Positions 10,880 to 22,747 of a DNA stretch of 64,000 bases are shown in pieces. Positions within the stretch are counted from its first letter, which is position 1. The number at the start of each line of letters is the position of its first letter. The position numbers and the translations under genes were made by a program. The stretch lies in NCBI GenBank assembly GCA_029449235.1, contig JANATG010000008.1, forward strand, positions 434,001 through 498,000. The letters are read 5' to 3'. This stretch comes from Linnemannia schmuckeri. Its lineage: Eukaryota > Mortierellomycota > Mortierellomycetes > Mortierellales > Mortierellaceae. Under the pieces are notes generated by a model. That model saw only the letters and a program-made list of their open reading frames with translations. It searched no databases and had not been told where the DNA came from.

Positions 10880-11504
10880 TATTCTCCGAAGTTGCGGTGA
10901 AAGTGGTCTTGCAAGAGGCTAAGGAAAAGGGGAGCGTGTCTTTTGTCTATGAACATATTTGTGATAACGATCTCTGTTTAGTTACTTTCCTTGGATTGCC
11001 ATTACTGCATTTCATCTTGACGCGTTCGGTTCCACTGTGTCATGACATGTCAAGCGTACCTCGTTCCTGAGGAATGGTCTAAAGGTAGAAGGGGCGATAG
11101 GTTACAGACCAACTTGAAAACAAAGCTGCAAAGTACCCACAAAAGGCAGTCACTTTGTCATTTCCTGAACAAGAAAGGAAAAACAGACGCCTACCCCACT
11201 CCCCCTATGGTTCCTTGATTGTCTATAGCAGTTTTACCTTGGAAGGATATAGATAAGGTACCATGAAGCTTTACGCCTGAAGTCCCTGCAGTAGACTGGA
11301 GCAAATGATCGCCTTATGCTGTACCAGCAGCATAAGAAGCACAAGGAAGCAAATACGCAAATCCAAGAACACAAAGCTCCATGCGGCCCCAAATTTGGTG
11401 GCGGATAATTATGTTACCCTTAAGTCCACTTAGTCAAAACAAAAAAAAATGCTCGAGTGTCCAGCTCACTACTTTTTCTTCACCACACATACCAACCATT
11501 TACC
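10880..11504. promoter_or_regulatory. Divergent promoter region between SANT protein and eIF3j
   Basis: These 625 bases lie between two start codons facing apart. They contain one clear perfect inverted repeat, listed separately. No tRNA boxes or coding frames of note were found. Confidence 0.5.
11313..11336. repeat. Perfect 9-bp inverted repeat (hairpin) with 6-base loop
   Basis: The arms are CTTATGCTG (11313-11321) and CAGCATAAG (11328-11336), an exact match around the loop TACCAG. It lies about 170 bases upstream of the eIF3j start. It could be a dimeric protein-binding site or an RNA hairpin in the leader, or chance. Confidence 0.55.
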
Positions 11505-13213
11505 ATGTCTGACTGGGGTGCGTAAACGCTCTCTATGCTCGCTTGTGCTCAGCGAGGGGCAGGATGGAAGGCACATTTTCACTCTAACCAGCAAGCACAT
11601 TGGACAATAATAATAGCAACTTTACTTTTCAAAGCCGATTTCGCCCCATGCCTAGACCTCGTTGACCCAAAGACTTCTGGACGTTTATCCATGTGCAATG
11701 CACCCGCACTGTACACTGAGCACGACCAAGGCGAAGCGCTATGGGAAGAACGACACTCAAAAGGAATCAATAAAGTCTGACCTTTTCCCTCTCGTCTTAT
11801 TTTCTCGACTTATCAACTTCTTAGAGAACGACGACGTTATTGAGGCACCCGTGATTCCTGCCAAGAAGCAGTGGGACGATGAGGATGCTGATTCCGATGA
11901 CATCAAGGTGAGCTTTTTTACTCTCCAGGTGTTATAAACTAGAGTAAGAGGGTTGATGCATAAGGCTTTAATTTGACGTCAATGCAACACCGACAACGCC
12001 AGCAGCTTTCGAGAAGTGTAGTCAGGAACAGTCTTCGACACTACACGTAACTGTGTAGGACTATATTGGATCAGAAACGTTGCCAGGAGAAAAGGTCGAA
12101 TGAGCTGCCGCAGCATGTGTCCAAACGTTGCCGTTTTCGCCAATCGACGTAGCTCCACTCAAAGCATAGTGTATACACGCCCGACTGCGATTATTTTCTT
12201 AGATTGTTACACTTATTAATATTTTTACAAACCTTTTTAGGAGGATTGGGATGCCAGCAGTGAGTCTGAGTCTGAGGAGGAAGCCAAGCCCGCCCCTGCT
12301 CCTAAGCCCAAGGTCACCTTGGCTGAGAAGATTGCCCAGCGCAACGCCGAGGCCGAGCGCAAGAGGGAGGCCGCTGCTGCTAAGGCCGCTGTAAGTCGTA
12401 AAAGCAGTTAATTAGTCATTGAAATGATTTTGAGTGATCTGTTGGCACCACTTGATGACGACCTATTGACTAATATTTTTCTTATTTCGTGTAGCTTGTC
12501 CCTGAGCGTGAGACCGAGGAGGAGAAGTTCGAGCGTCGTCAGCGTGAGAAGAACGCCATTATCGAGTCTGACATTGCCAACGCTGCCGATCTTTTCAGCG
12601 GAGTCAAGGTTACTGGTGGTGGTATGTTTGCCAAACCATGGCCAATGTGACAGCAGGACAGGAACAAAAGAAATGAATGCATCAAAGGACAAGAGCTAAC
12701 AATGTGCTCTTTTTTGGATTTCACTATAGTCGTCACTGCTGCCAGTGAGTTGGAGACCATGAAGCCCAAGACTAAGGATCAGTTCAACGAGTTCTCCACC
12801 CAGCTTGTTGCTCTCATTCAGAAGCACGAGGTAAGCGACGTCATTTACAACAAGCTACAGCAGCTCAGGATTTTGAGTTTTACTTTTGACGTATCTACGT
12901 ATGAACTAACAAACATATCCACGGAAAAATTGCAATTGGATATTGGATATTATAGAAACAAGGATTGTATGTTTCGTTCTTGGAGGGGCTTTTCCGTGAG
13001 CTTGCCCAAGGTACCCGTGACGTCGATGTCCGCAAGTTTGCTAGCACCTTGACGACTCTTGCGAATGAGAAGCAGAAGGCCGCCAAGGATGCCTTGAAGT
13101 CCAAGAAGAAGGGAAGCAGCAAGCCCTCGTTGACTGCCACCAAGGTCGCTGCTACCAACGTCGACACTAGAGACTACAGCAACGACTACGATGAGTTTGA
13201 TGACTTTATGTAA
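11505..13213 (+). CDS. HCR1: Eukaryotic translation initiation factor 3 subunit J
   Basis: eIF3j binds the 40S subunit near the decoding centre and helps start-site selection and subunit recycling. Six exons were placed (11505-11517, 11825-11907, 12241-12390, 12495-12621, 12730-12830, 12956-13213). They sum to 732 bases, giving 243 residues, close to human (258) and yeast proteins. The first exon encodes only MSDW plus one base, a very short start exon. Residues 5-60 are acidic (WDDEDADSDD, WDASSESESEEE), followed by the KVTLAEKIAQRNAE helix and a charged Ala/Lys coiled coil. The core is ADLFSGVKVTGG, ELETMKPKTKDQFNEF and LRELAQGTRDVDVRKFAS-like sequence (here FRELAQGTRDVDVRKFAS). The C-terminus YDEFDDFM is the conserved end of eIF3j that contacts the eIF3b RRM. 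Confidence 0.94.
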
Positions 13214-13274
13214 AAAAAGTACTGTACGTAGTGTGACGAAATGATCCCCAACTTCTGCCTCATTTTTTTGTTGG

Positions 13275-13280
13275 AATAAA
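13275..13280 (+). terminator. Candidate poly(A) signal AATAAA after eIF3j
   Basis: AATAAA lies 62 bases after the stop codon and is followed by a T/G-rich stretch (TGTGTCTGTCTGTGTG), a typical downstream element. The assignment is plausible but not decisive. Confidence 0.4.
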
Positions 13281-13622
13281 AAACCAAACTTGCATGTGTC
13301 TGTCTGTGTGTGTCGTCTGTTCCTGTTTGCGTTGTCTGTGTGCCTGTGCCTGTCCGTGCCAGCCTGACTCGGTTATAAATTTCTTCATGCGCGCACGAGG
13401 CAAAAGACAGTCCGTTCTCGTCCCCCAAGCCACGGGTCAGGCCTGACTGACACCAGCCCAGGCTGTCCCTAAAAAGTGCGCTCGCTCTTTACAGCATCAT
13501 ACTAAACCATTAACATCCTTCAGGAACAAGCAACCCATCACTCTACAGGAGTCAATTGTTCATCACTCCCTTTTAAAACCCAACAAACAACACAACTGAA
13601 GACCCAACTCGCAACAAACACG
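13281..13622. other. Intergenic: eIF3j 3' end and DCTN3 promoter
   Basis: A TG-rich stretch follows the candidate poly(A) site, and the last about 120 bases are an A/C-rich leader before the ATG at 13623. No other gene is seen. Confidence 0.5.
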
Positions 13623-15106
13623 ATGCTCGGTGCACGCTCAAACACTTCGGCGCTCAATGGCGCATCCTCTGGAGATGAACAGCAACTCCAGGACCTGGAG
13701 AGTCTTGCCCAACGTATACGCGCCCTCGAGACCATACTCGCCCCTCCCACACCAGTCGCAGCAGCTACATTGCCAGCAGCAGCAAGGGCTTCCAGAAGCG
13801 GCAGTAGTGTAGGAGCCACATCATCGTTGCCGTTGTTATCAAACGGAAACGAGAGTCCAACGGAGGACACAACACCAGGAACAGGAGCAGAGGACATTGT
13901 CAGCACATCATCTTCGTCGTCTCCCTCTCGACGCGTAGGAGGAGATCCTCACCAGGTCCAGCACCACCCTTCCAGAAATCATCATCACCATCATAATCAC
14001 GAACAGAACACTGCTGCGGGCTCTCTGTCGAGGCGTATCCAAAAGATTGAGACCAGACTGTGGGCGGCTGCTAAGGAGCGAAAACCTACCGAGGAGTTCT
14101 TGCAAAAATGTAAGTTTCTTTCATAATTTGGATGAAGGATATCACTATGATTATGCAGAGATATGTTGAAAAATAAGGGCTGTTTACGAAGAAATGCGAA
14201 CGCAAAGAAGAGAAGATCGAGAAGGCGAAGAAAATGTAACAGAAAATGTACAGGAAATAATTAGCAGTTGACTGAATCCTCAAAAGAATACAATGGTACC
14301 GTGGGAGTCGGGTTAATTGAGAAAATTAGTTGTCCCGCTTGACTATTACCTAGTTCATACTTATAGGAGCAGCCCTTTGGCCGCAAGTTTGTTCTAATAA
14401 TCGTTTACTTTTACCATTGTACATTTCATTACGCTAGACGAAGCGTCTAACTTGATCACGCTGCCCAATGGAAGCCACTCGGACAGGGAACTGTTGACGC
14501 TCTTGGCCAAGACAGAGCTTATCCTGGCAGCCCAGGACGAGCTCCTGAAACTCTCCGAAGAGTCCAAGGATATTCAGAGTTTACAACGTTGTGCCGAAAT
14601 CGGCGGCCTCAAAAGTAAGATACATATTTCTTTTTCAGCGCAAAAAACACGAGAAAACCACACAAGAGAAATTACCCATTTTTCGTTTTGTAAATCTGTC
14701 TACCAAAAGCCCACGTTAAAATTTACATCTCTTGTTGATATATTTTTTTCTTACTTGTTTAGATGTCGAATCCCAATACCCGGTCCTCTCCAAGCTCGAG
14801 ACTATCCATATTGAGCAGTGTCAAGAGTCCAACAAAGTTTCTGATAGAGTCAACAAGCTGACGGATGATTACAATGGCCTGGTAAGAGTAGAATATTTTT
14901 TATTTTTAGTAAAGATACCTCTCTCCCACTCTCGTTTTTGATCTTTATTCAGAACGCGTTGTTCTACCTTATCTTAACTCATTTTAACCCCTTTTTTTTC
15001 TTGTATACAATAGATCAACACTTTGTCAGAGGTGTTCCTGTCGTGGGATGCCCTTCTGACAGCAGCAGAATTAAAGGTCTCTGAAGTAGAAAAGGCCAGA
15101 AATTGA
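13623..15106 (+). CDS. DCTN3: Dynactin subunit 3 (p24)
   Basis: p24 sits in the shoulder of dynactin with p50/dynamitin and p150Glued, and supports dynein cargo transport. The four exons are 13623-14109, 14438-14614, 14763-14881 and 15014-15106, with consensus GT-AG borders and an exact reading frame for 291 residues. The N-terminal helix LQDLESLAQRIRALETIL matches the family start. A Ser/Ala/His-rich low-complexity insert (about residues 40-130, including a His run) follows and makes the protein about 100 residues longer than human DCTN3. The conserved helical part resumes at RRIQKIETRLW, then LAKTELILAAQDELLKL, VESQYPVLSKLETIHIEQ, KVSDRVNKLTDDYNGL and SEVFLSWDALLTAAE. The last three match human p24 well. 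Budding-yeast Ldb18 is the very divergent counterpart. Confidence 0.87.
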
Positions 15107-15702
15107 GTGAGCTAAAAGTAAAAACAAAAAAAAACGTTAGGAGAACAGCTGGAAACAAGCTGGCTGGGAGTTATAATAGTTATTGCTTATGAATATTTTT
15201 GCTTTTATATTTCGCCAATCGGATGTGCCGAATCCTGTGCGATACTCTCGGTCTGTGTTACATTGAGTGGGCGTTCCGTACAGTACTGATTACCCTCATT
15301 TTCCTCATGATTAAAACCCAACTCTTGGTTATTTTTTTACCCGGATGTGTATAACGGGTTTCATTCTCGTAATCCAAGGTGTAAAGTGCCATCAATTGAT
15401 GTAAGAAGCCTGTGTGAGGCGAATGCGAATATTTGTGTGAATGGACAAAAAAAAGTATGCTCGCTACTCAGTACTCTCCCTTGCGGTTATGTAATAACGT
15501 TTGTCCGCCAAGTAGGTTTCTACGAAATTTTACACGTGGAGTTGTTAGATAGTTTGGGTTAATAAAAATGTCTGACTCGCTTGTTTTCCTGCCTCCCGCC
15601 TCCCGCCCACCCCCCTTTCCACGCGAGTGCGCAATTGTTGATCGGCATCAAAAAAAAGTAAGATAACAAGGGCCCAAATACTTCTTTCCAAAAGGATAAG
15701 GG

Positions 15703-15738
<36 letters not shown>

Positions 15739-16819
15739 TTGTCGATTATTCTTCTATTATCTATCCCCCAAATGTGTTGCCAACACAGCGCCTGATTGAA
15801 GAATTGGCATGATTAAACAAACGCCGACAACACAAGAGCCTGCGGGCCGGGCGGCAAGGCAATATCCCTTCGTCTGTCGCGAGTCACATATCCCACCCGC
15901 AAAAATTGGAAGCGAAAAAGCTTCCGAAACAGACGAAGGGATAGATCATCGCCTGCCAAAGAATCGAGATCGTCTGTCCGTCTTTCTGCCTAGTCTTCTC
16001 ACTCTCTCTTTCAGATTGCCAGGTGCAGATTTTGATCAGTAAATGGATCAAGAGGCTTGCTTCAGGTGTTTGATCGGTGACTGAAAGGTGTATCTGCTCG
16101 GAGGTTTGACAGTACCTAAACACGTAATGGGTCTCAGTTGTGTGTCAAATAAGTGAATTCTTCGATGTCTTTCACCAGTCTTCTTCCCTGCCTCAAAGAA
16201 AGATACATCTATGAAATTGAAAAAGCACCAGTTTCTCGGGTGAGGGCGGGAAAGAAAATTTAAAAGAAAAAGCGCGGGAAAAAAAATTACAAGGGGAAAA
16301 GGAGTTGGAAGGGGAATGCCTGGATCTCCAAAATAAGGACGATGTAAGTTGTTTCAGCGTCCGCTCTCAACCCATAACAGGAATATATATATATATACAG
16401 CGACGCCACAAAAGTAAAATAAAATGGTGGCCTTTTTGAACTAGGAGGTAGGGAGGGATATGCTTAACATTTTTTTTTTCTTTCTCCTCATTCCTTCCTC
16501 GAAACTTTTATCACTTCGAAGTTCTTGCTATTTTTTTCTTTTAAAACTACGGAAAATTCTCGCTTGTTGTCGGGACCTGTCATGATGAACGGGAATGAAT
16601 TGCATAGAGAGAAGTCTCTCCCGATACACTTGATGCGTGGGAAGGATAAGAAATAAAAGAAAAGGAAAAGAAAAAAACGTCTTGAGTAAAACACCCCCGG
16701 TTTGACAATTCAGGTGTAGAAAATAAGGAGAGGAAGTTGGCTTTTGAACCCCAAAAACAAAAGAAAAGAGAGCGGGGAAAAGTAATCAAGAAGAGAAACT
16801 CAAAACACGGAAGGTGAAC

Positions 16820-16820
<1 letters not shown>

Positions 16821-16857
<37 letters not shown>
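16821..16857. repeat. Poly(A) tract, 37 bases
   Basis: An uninterrupted run of A, with A-rich sequence on both sides. It is not preceded by a retroelement-like frame or flanked by obvious target duplications, so there is no sign of a retroposed insertion. Confidence 0.9.
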
Positions 16858-16859
<2 letters not shown>

Positions 16860-17163
16860 AAAAAGGCAAAGCCAAATACTGAATGAATTAGATGTGTAAA
16901 AATGAAAAATTGAACTCCAGAATTGAACAGAAAGACCCTTTGAGCATATTCAATTTAACAGTTCAAAAAAAAAAATCAGACTCACAAAGGGGTGAAAAGC
17001 GCGTACAACAGAGCACAGCTGGGGTTTGGGTGGTTGGCTGTCCTTTACTCTCCGTGTTTTTTGGGGAGGAAGATGGGATCTGAAAAAAACAAATGAACTC
17101 GCCCCGTATAATTTCCCATCCTCCTTCCTTCCTAACCTACCTCTTCTCCTTTTCGTTCCTGTC

Positions 17164-17164
<1 letters not shown>

Positions 17165-17214
<50 letters not shown>
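17165..17214. repeat. Poly(T) tract, about 50 bases
   Basis: The longest homopolymer in the window. Such tracts exclude nucleosomes in yeast (poly(dA:dT)). Length in the assembly may be imprecise. Confidence 0.9.
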
Positions 17215-17215
<1 letters not shown>

Positions 17216-18824
17216 GCCAATTTTTGTTGTTATTATCTAAGAAGAGAAAGGGGATAAAAAAGAAAAACCTCTTTCATTGTTATGCATGTCCACGACGTGA
17301 TGCATTTGAGCAATTTCAGAAAAATACGACGCAAAAACTCACGAGATTCATTTGGGTGGGCAAAAAGAAAACACGCGGGCTCGAAAACAACAACTGCTAG
17401 AACAAAAAAAAAAGATGAGGAGAGGACGCATTTACACTTGCACACGATGGACGTGAAAGAAAAAAAAGTGAGACACAAACTGTTAAAGAGAGAAAGAGGA
17501 AAGAGATACTTGTATTGTTTGTTTAGCGACCAATTTTCATGCCCGATATACTAAGTGTAAATCTGTCAATACAACATATGCTGATATGTACGCGGGAACA
17601 TAACAGAGGGCCCCAGAAGATTGAAGATTCGTGTACTAAGAGCCTTTATGTCGTGCGGCGGGAAAAGTAAAAGAATATCAAAGTCTGAAGATGGGAGAAA
17701 AGAAAGACAACAGTGCGGCAAACACGTTCTCCTATTCCCTTGTTTATATATTCCTTTCCTCTTTTACCTCGTCAATGTCGAAGTCTGCCTGGATGTTGCC
17801 AAAAAACAGTATTGCCCTTGAGATCCCATATTTACTCTCTTCTTACTCCATACCTGATATTGCTCTCCTTTTCTCCCTCCTCCCTCGCCAAGGTGCAGAG
17901 GTCTGTTTGTACTTGTTTTCTATTTCATGTTTTTGATCGAATAAACTCAGCTTGTTTGTAATGAAAATACCAGCCTTGTCGACTCACACTACCATCTTTT
18001 GTTCTCCTTTTCATGCTTCGAACATAACATCACTCCTTTTTTCCGCGTTGCTGTGCGGAACTGCCCGAGTAAATAGAGGGAGGGTGTATGCATGGTCCTT
18101 TTTTGTTTGTCTCCTATTCATTATACAAACCCTTTGTTCAACCACTCAATGTATTATGCCGTTTGTGCATCTTGGCCATATGTGTGACCAATTAAGCGGC
18201 GTAGCTTAATGCGTATGCAATACCGCACATGAAAATAATGAACAGTTGCGGAGAGCAAAGATGTTCACACTCACACACACTGGGCAGGACAGCTGGTTTT
18301 GTAGCCTTTGCCATTAAAGAGTAGTCGATTTCAATTCCACGAATTGTTAGTGTGTTTGTGTTACTAAAGAAAATTTAGAATACAGCAACTGAATTGGTGC
18401 CGATGGCTAGGGCAGAGGAGGACCAACAAAGCGGAGGAGCAAGGAAGAATAACAAGCGACGGCCATTGAAGGTTCAGTGTATGAGAATTGTTAAAAGTAG
18501 AGTTCAGTTGACCGTTCGTTGTCTGTGAAGCTGGAAAGAGATTGTGTGTGTATGAAAGAGAGGGAAGTGGTTCGAGGTGAAGAGTGGGTATGCGTGTATT
18601 CCAAGACAGCCAACCAATGCAACTCTATCGATTTCAAATGCTAAATCTCTAAGTTTACCTTTTTCACTCACTTTCTCTTTCCTTCTTTCATTTTCTCTCT
18701 CCTCCTTTTCTTTTGTTTTTCTTTTTTTTTGTCTTGTTCTTGTTCTTGCTCTTTTTCTTTTTCTTTTTCTTTTTTTTTTCTTTTTCTTTTTTTTTTTTTT
18801 TTTTTTTTTTTCTTTTTCTTGTTC

Positions 18825-18896
18825 TTTTTCTTCTCTGTTTCTTTTTTTCTTCTCTGTTTCTTTTTTTCTTCTCTGTTTCTTTTTTTCTTCTCTGTT

Positions 18897-18900
<4 letters not shown>
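18825..18900. repeat. Tandem repeat, four copies of a 19-bp C+T unit
   Basis: The unit CTTCTCTGTTTCTTTTTTT recurs with its only G at 18837, 18856, 18875 and 18894, a period of exactly 19. It is flanked by T-rich runs inside the long C+T-rich leader. Confidence 0.85.
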
Positions 18901-18932
<32 letters not shown>

Positions 18933-19738
18933 TTTTCTGTTTCCCCCTTTCTCCCTCTCGCTTCTTATTTCTCCTCCTTCCTTCATCGTATCCATTTTTT
19001 TTTCCCTCGTTATTATCACTTCTTTTTATCGCCATCCATCCACTTCATCCTTTCCCTTCCCTTTACTCATCTTCATTTCCATACCTGGTCATTCCTTTCC
19101 AGTCCATAGACTCTCTCGCTTGGAAAGCTTCTTTACCCTATCTTCTTCCCTCGCCAATTTTTCTCTATCCTTCACTTACTATTCCATCCGTTCACCGAGC
19201 TTCATTTTGCACAACTACAGAACTAACATTTGCGGGGACTTGGTCCATTTTCACTCTGTCTTGCGGCTCAGTTTTTCATTTCATCTCTTTTCGCAAGCCC
19301 CCTCTCTCGCTCCCAAAGATCGCCTCCATATCTCCCTGTCGCTCCCCTTCCTCCTTTCGCATCGCCCATTCTCTTTCTCCTTCTTTCCTTATCCCTATCA
19401 TTTGTCCCTCCCATTCCTCCAACCAACCGCCGATCTCGGCCTTTTAGTAACTTCATAACAAAAACCATTTTTTCTTTGTTGTCACTCACTCGGCGTTTTT
19501 TTAAAACCTTCAGTCGCAATTCTCCTTTACATTTTCACTGCACCATTATTACCTTTACACCAGCTTGAATCCTTCACAAATCTCCTGGAGACCCGGTTCA
19601 TTTCTCGGAGCTTACTTCGAGTGTTCATTCGACAGCTTAATGAATCCCGATAACCCCACTTTCGCTCAGAATCCAATCGATATTCAACCTTCAACTTTCT
19701 TCAGCTAGTTCTGGATTCATTCGCCGCGATCTCTCTTC

Positions 19739-22700
19739 ATGCACCCGCGGAAACTAACCAAAAAGCCAGCAACATCATCTGGAACATCAAGGCCGAGAAG
19801 ACGATCATCAACATCGACATCCACAGTAATTCCTACACCTAGACCACCACCCACCACAACCATAACCACAACCACTACTTCAAACTCTCCAATCCAGCAA
19901 AATGAACCTATCTCACCCTTGTCCTCATACACAAGGATATCGAATATGACGCTTGATTCACCAACAGCCTTTGGTATTTCTGCTCAGTCAACAAGAAACT
20001 CGAGTGGATCTTTCGGATTCTCGTCAAGTACCCAACCAACATCAGTATCGCCCAACAGTAGCAGTTCTCAGCATCTATCAACTTTGCCCGATCGTCGACC
20101 ACGACCACAGTCGATTCCCATTGCATTCCTAATCAATCCTGTCCCTCAATCGCCCAGGCCGTTCACTTTCTCTAGTCCCACTCCATCATCGCCATCCCCT
20201 TCACCTGTTGAACCTTCGTCTGTCGTTGAAACACGGCAAGTAGATTTTTTATCCACACCACCACACCGCGCTGATCCCCATTGCAGAACAGCCTCGCCAA
20301 TTCGGCCTCTTGCGCCAATTCCACAACACCATGATTTGTCATCAGCAACAAGCCGCACATTCTCCGAACGCAGATCCTACTCGACGTCTTCATTCTCAAT
20401 ACTTCACACTCAGAGTGAAAGCTCTTCTTCGAGCACTTCAATAGCGGAACAAACCATCCGGTCAGCCCCGGATGTTGGTGACCGTTCTGCAGGATTCTCC
20501 ATCAGCACCCCTTCAACATCAACGTCCAAAAGGTCTTCGGTCGGTGGCTCTGGTAGTCACTCCAAAGCTAGCCGGATCGAAGCTTCCTCTTCAGCTTCAA
20601 CAGATTCCCTGCGGCTGGAAAGTACAACCAACAATACCAGCAACAGCGGTAGGGGCGGCAGGGGCGGCAGCACCGGTAGAAGTAGGGTCAGAAGTAAGGC
20701 AATCAAATACGAGCACCAACATCAGCAGCAGTTCGTCGCTACCGAGGAACTTATTCCTCCTTCTCCTTCTCCTCCTCCTCATTCTCCTCCTCCTCCTCCT
20801 CCTTCTCTTCCTCCTCCTCGGCAGGTCTCGTTGCGGAGAACTACCAACCCCGATCTCAAGACGACCAAGACTGGAAAAATCCTTCACAAAACCAAGAAGG
20901 CCGGAGTCAACAAAAAGAGCACCGCCTACAATCGATTCCTCCAACAGCAGAGCAAACACTATGCCAAACACCATCCGCACTTAACACCTCAGCAGGTAAA
21001 GACAACAGATATGACCGCACAAAACAGAGCAAGGAAGAGAGAGACGGAGAAAGAAAGTATGAGAGAATAAGAAAGTTGTTGAGCCTTTTTTCTTCTCTTT
21101 TTTTTGCTTGTTGTTTGCGTTATGCTCAAGTTATTTGTTCTCTTCATTTTTTTCATCCTTTTTTTTTTTTTTTTACTTGAATGGTCGGAGTACCAAGGGC
21201 ATTCCTGATGAGAAGTGGTTACGATCTTTTTGTTGGCTTTAATGTCATTTACAGTGATTTATCTTTTCATCTTGACTCTGAACGTTGAACAGCTCCAGCT
21301 CCAGGGCCACTGTTGAATCGAGGGTACCTTGTCTTGAAAATACTACCCCTATTTTTTTGCTCTGCTCTTTTTTTATTTTATTTCTCCTTCACCTCCTCAA
21401 CACGCCCAGAATCTCCGTCATCCCTGCCTCACGTTTTCTTTCTCACACGCAAAAGTAATACGTATCTTTGCTCGTGTTTTGGGTAACACACTTGACGGCC
21501 CAAAACTGAGCCCAAATGTCAGATTCAGAGCCAATTCAATACCACTTTGCAAAATTTGAGGCGGGAGGAAAATGAAAAAAAAAAAAATGCACGCAAAAAC
21601 TCAGGAGTAAAAAAGTGCATTAATAGGAGGACAGGCGTCCTGGGAGGTTGAATGGTGCAGTCTTCTTTACGCATACTTCTCCCTTCTTTTTCTGTGTTTT
21701 TTGTTTGTTATGTAGAAGGAAATGCTTGTTTTCTGTGTTTGAGCGAAGTGGAAAGGAGAGGTCATGGGCTATGCGTTGCTTTTGAAAAAAAAGGAGTGAA
21801 TAGAAAAAGTGTGATATGAGACAAGGCAAGTGTAGTTGTAGTAGAACGAACAAAGAAAAAGAAAAGAAAAAGAAATTGAGAAGTAAAGCGAAAAGTCTAT
21901 AGAGGGCCAAGTTAATTATGTCTTTTCTTCTTTCGAAAAGTAGTCGGCTCATTGCTATTTGACATGTTGTGGTTTTGCCATTCATATTAATTATCCACGC
22001 TGCAACGTGGAGTGCTCACTCCTCTTTCATCTGTTTGCCATTACCTGAACTAAGCTAATGCTGGACGATAATAACAGCAACAACAAACAACAACGAACAA
22101 CAAAGCGAAGAAAACAAACAAAAGGCGGACGCTCTTACTTATTTCTAACATTCATTCCATTGAATTACCTTTTATTATTCTAGCGCATGAAACTTATTGC
22201 GAAGGAATGGGCTGTCTCCGAAAAGAACGCACATACGACGCGGAGACGTAGCCGATTTTCGATGGAAGAAAGTGGCCAACAGCAGATTTCTTCGGACCGT
22301 CACCTTCCATCGTCGTCTTCATTGTCGCCACCATCTCCGCCTGCAGCATTCTCGTCCTCCTTATGGTCCACCTCGCATACAGTCACCGGGTCATCTTCCT
22401 TCTCTAACATTACAACTGCGGCAAACGCCTCCTCGTCCTCTTCGTCCTCCTCTTCCGCCATAACTGGCAGCAGCAACAATAGAAGCAGCAGGAGCAGAAG
22501 TAGAACAACCATTGCCACATCCCACGATCAATCCTTCACCTCCGCCACCAACTCTCGGGAGGCAGGTACTCTTCGAACTCACAACCCAGCCTTATTATCT
22601 ACAACTTCCACCGCAGCCACAACCACACCTCAACCAGTTGATGCTGCTGCTGCGGTGTCTCAGCCAAATACAATACCCTCGGATTGTATCTCATCGCCTG

Positions 22701-22747
22701 TTCACATAGAACAAGAAGATACAATGGAGGAAGAGTACGAAGAGTAG
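19739..22747 (+). CDS. Nuclear protein with YABBY/HMG-like domain, Ser/Pro-rich
   Basis: The model has two exons, 19739-20995 and 22184-22747, joined by CAG|GTAAAG and TTCTAG|CGCATG in phase 0, giving 606 residues. Residues 1-380 are Ser/Thr/Pro-rich and probably disordered, with a Gly/Arg patch (GRGGRGGSTGRSR) and a polyproline run near residues 345-365. Residues about 392-435 form the only folded-looking part: KKSTAYNRFLQQQSKHYAKH, HPHLTPQQ, then after the splice RMKLIAKEWAVSEKN. This AYNRF...P.LT...(M/L)..A..W pattern is that of the HMG-box-related YABBY-like domain of fungal nuclear proteins. The C-terminal 170 residues are again Ser/Thr-rich and end in an acidic tail (EEEYEE). DNA binding is inferred. 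Reading through the 1188-base intron would end at 21070 and cut the domain in half. Confidence 0.72.

Larger units (their letters stand above)
15107..19738. other. Gene-poor, low-complexity intergenic region with long leader
   Basis: About 4.6 kb without a supportable gene. It holds poly(T) at 15710-15736, poly(A) at 16821-16857, poly(T) at 17165-17214 and, from about 18650 to 19570, an almost pure C+T plus-strand stretch with a 19-bp tandem repeat. The open frames there are Phe/Leu/Ser or, on the other strand, Lys/Glu/Arg repeats and are not credible proteins. The C+T-rich block runs up to the HMG-like gene and is probably its promoter and leader. A 41-codon frame starts at 18403 in a fair initiation context but has no other support. 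Confidence 0.6.

Noticed and set aside
16821..17214. Possible retroposed element between the A37 and T50 tracts
   Set aside because: The DNA between has no reverse-transcriptase or other frame, terminal repeats or target duplication visible.
18403..18528. 41-codon frame starting MARAEEDQQSGG
   Set aside because: Fair start context but short, with no splice partner, conservation or product that can be argued.
18577..19458. Open frame of 293 codons on the plus strand, and Lys/Glu-rich frames opposite
   Set aside because: It is a translation of C+T-rich repeat DNA (long Phe/Ser/Leu runs). The same DNA is open in several frames, as expected for low-complexity sequence, so it is leader or promoter.
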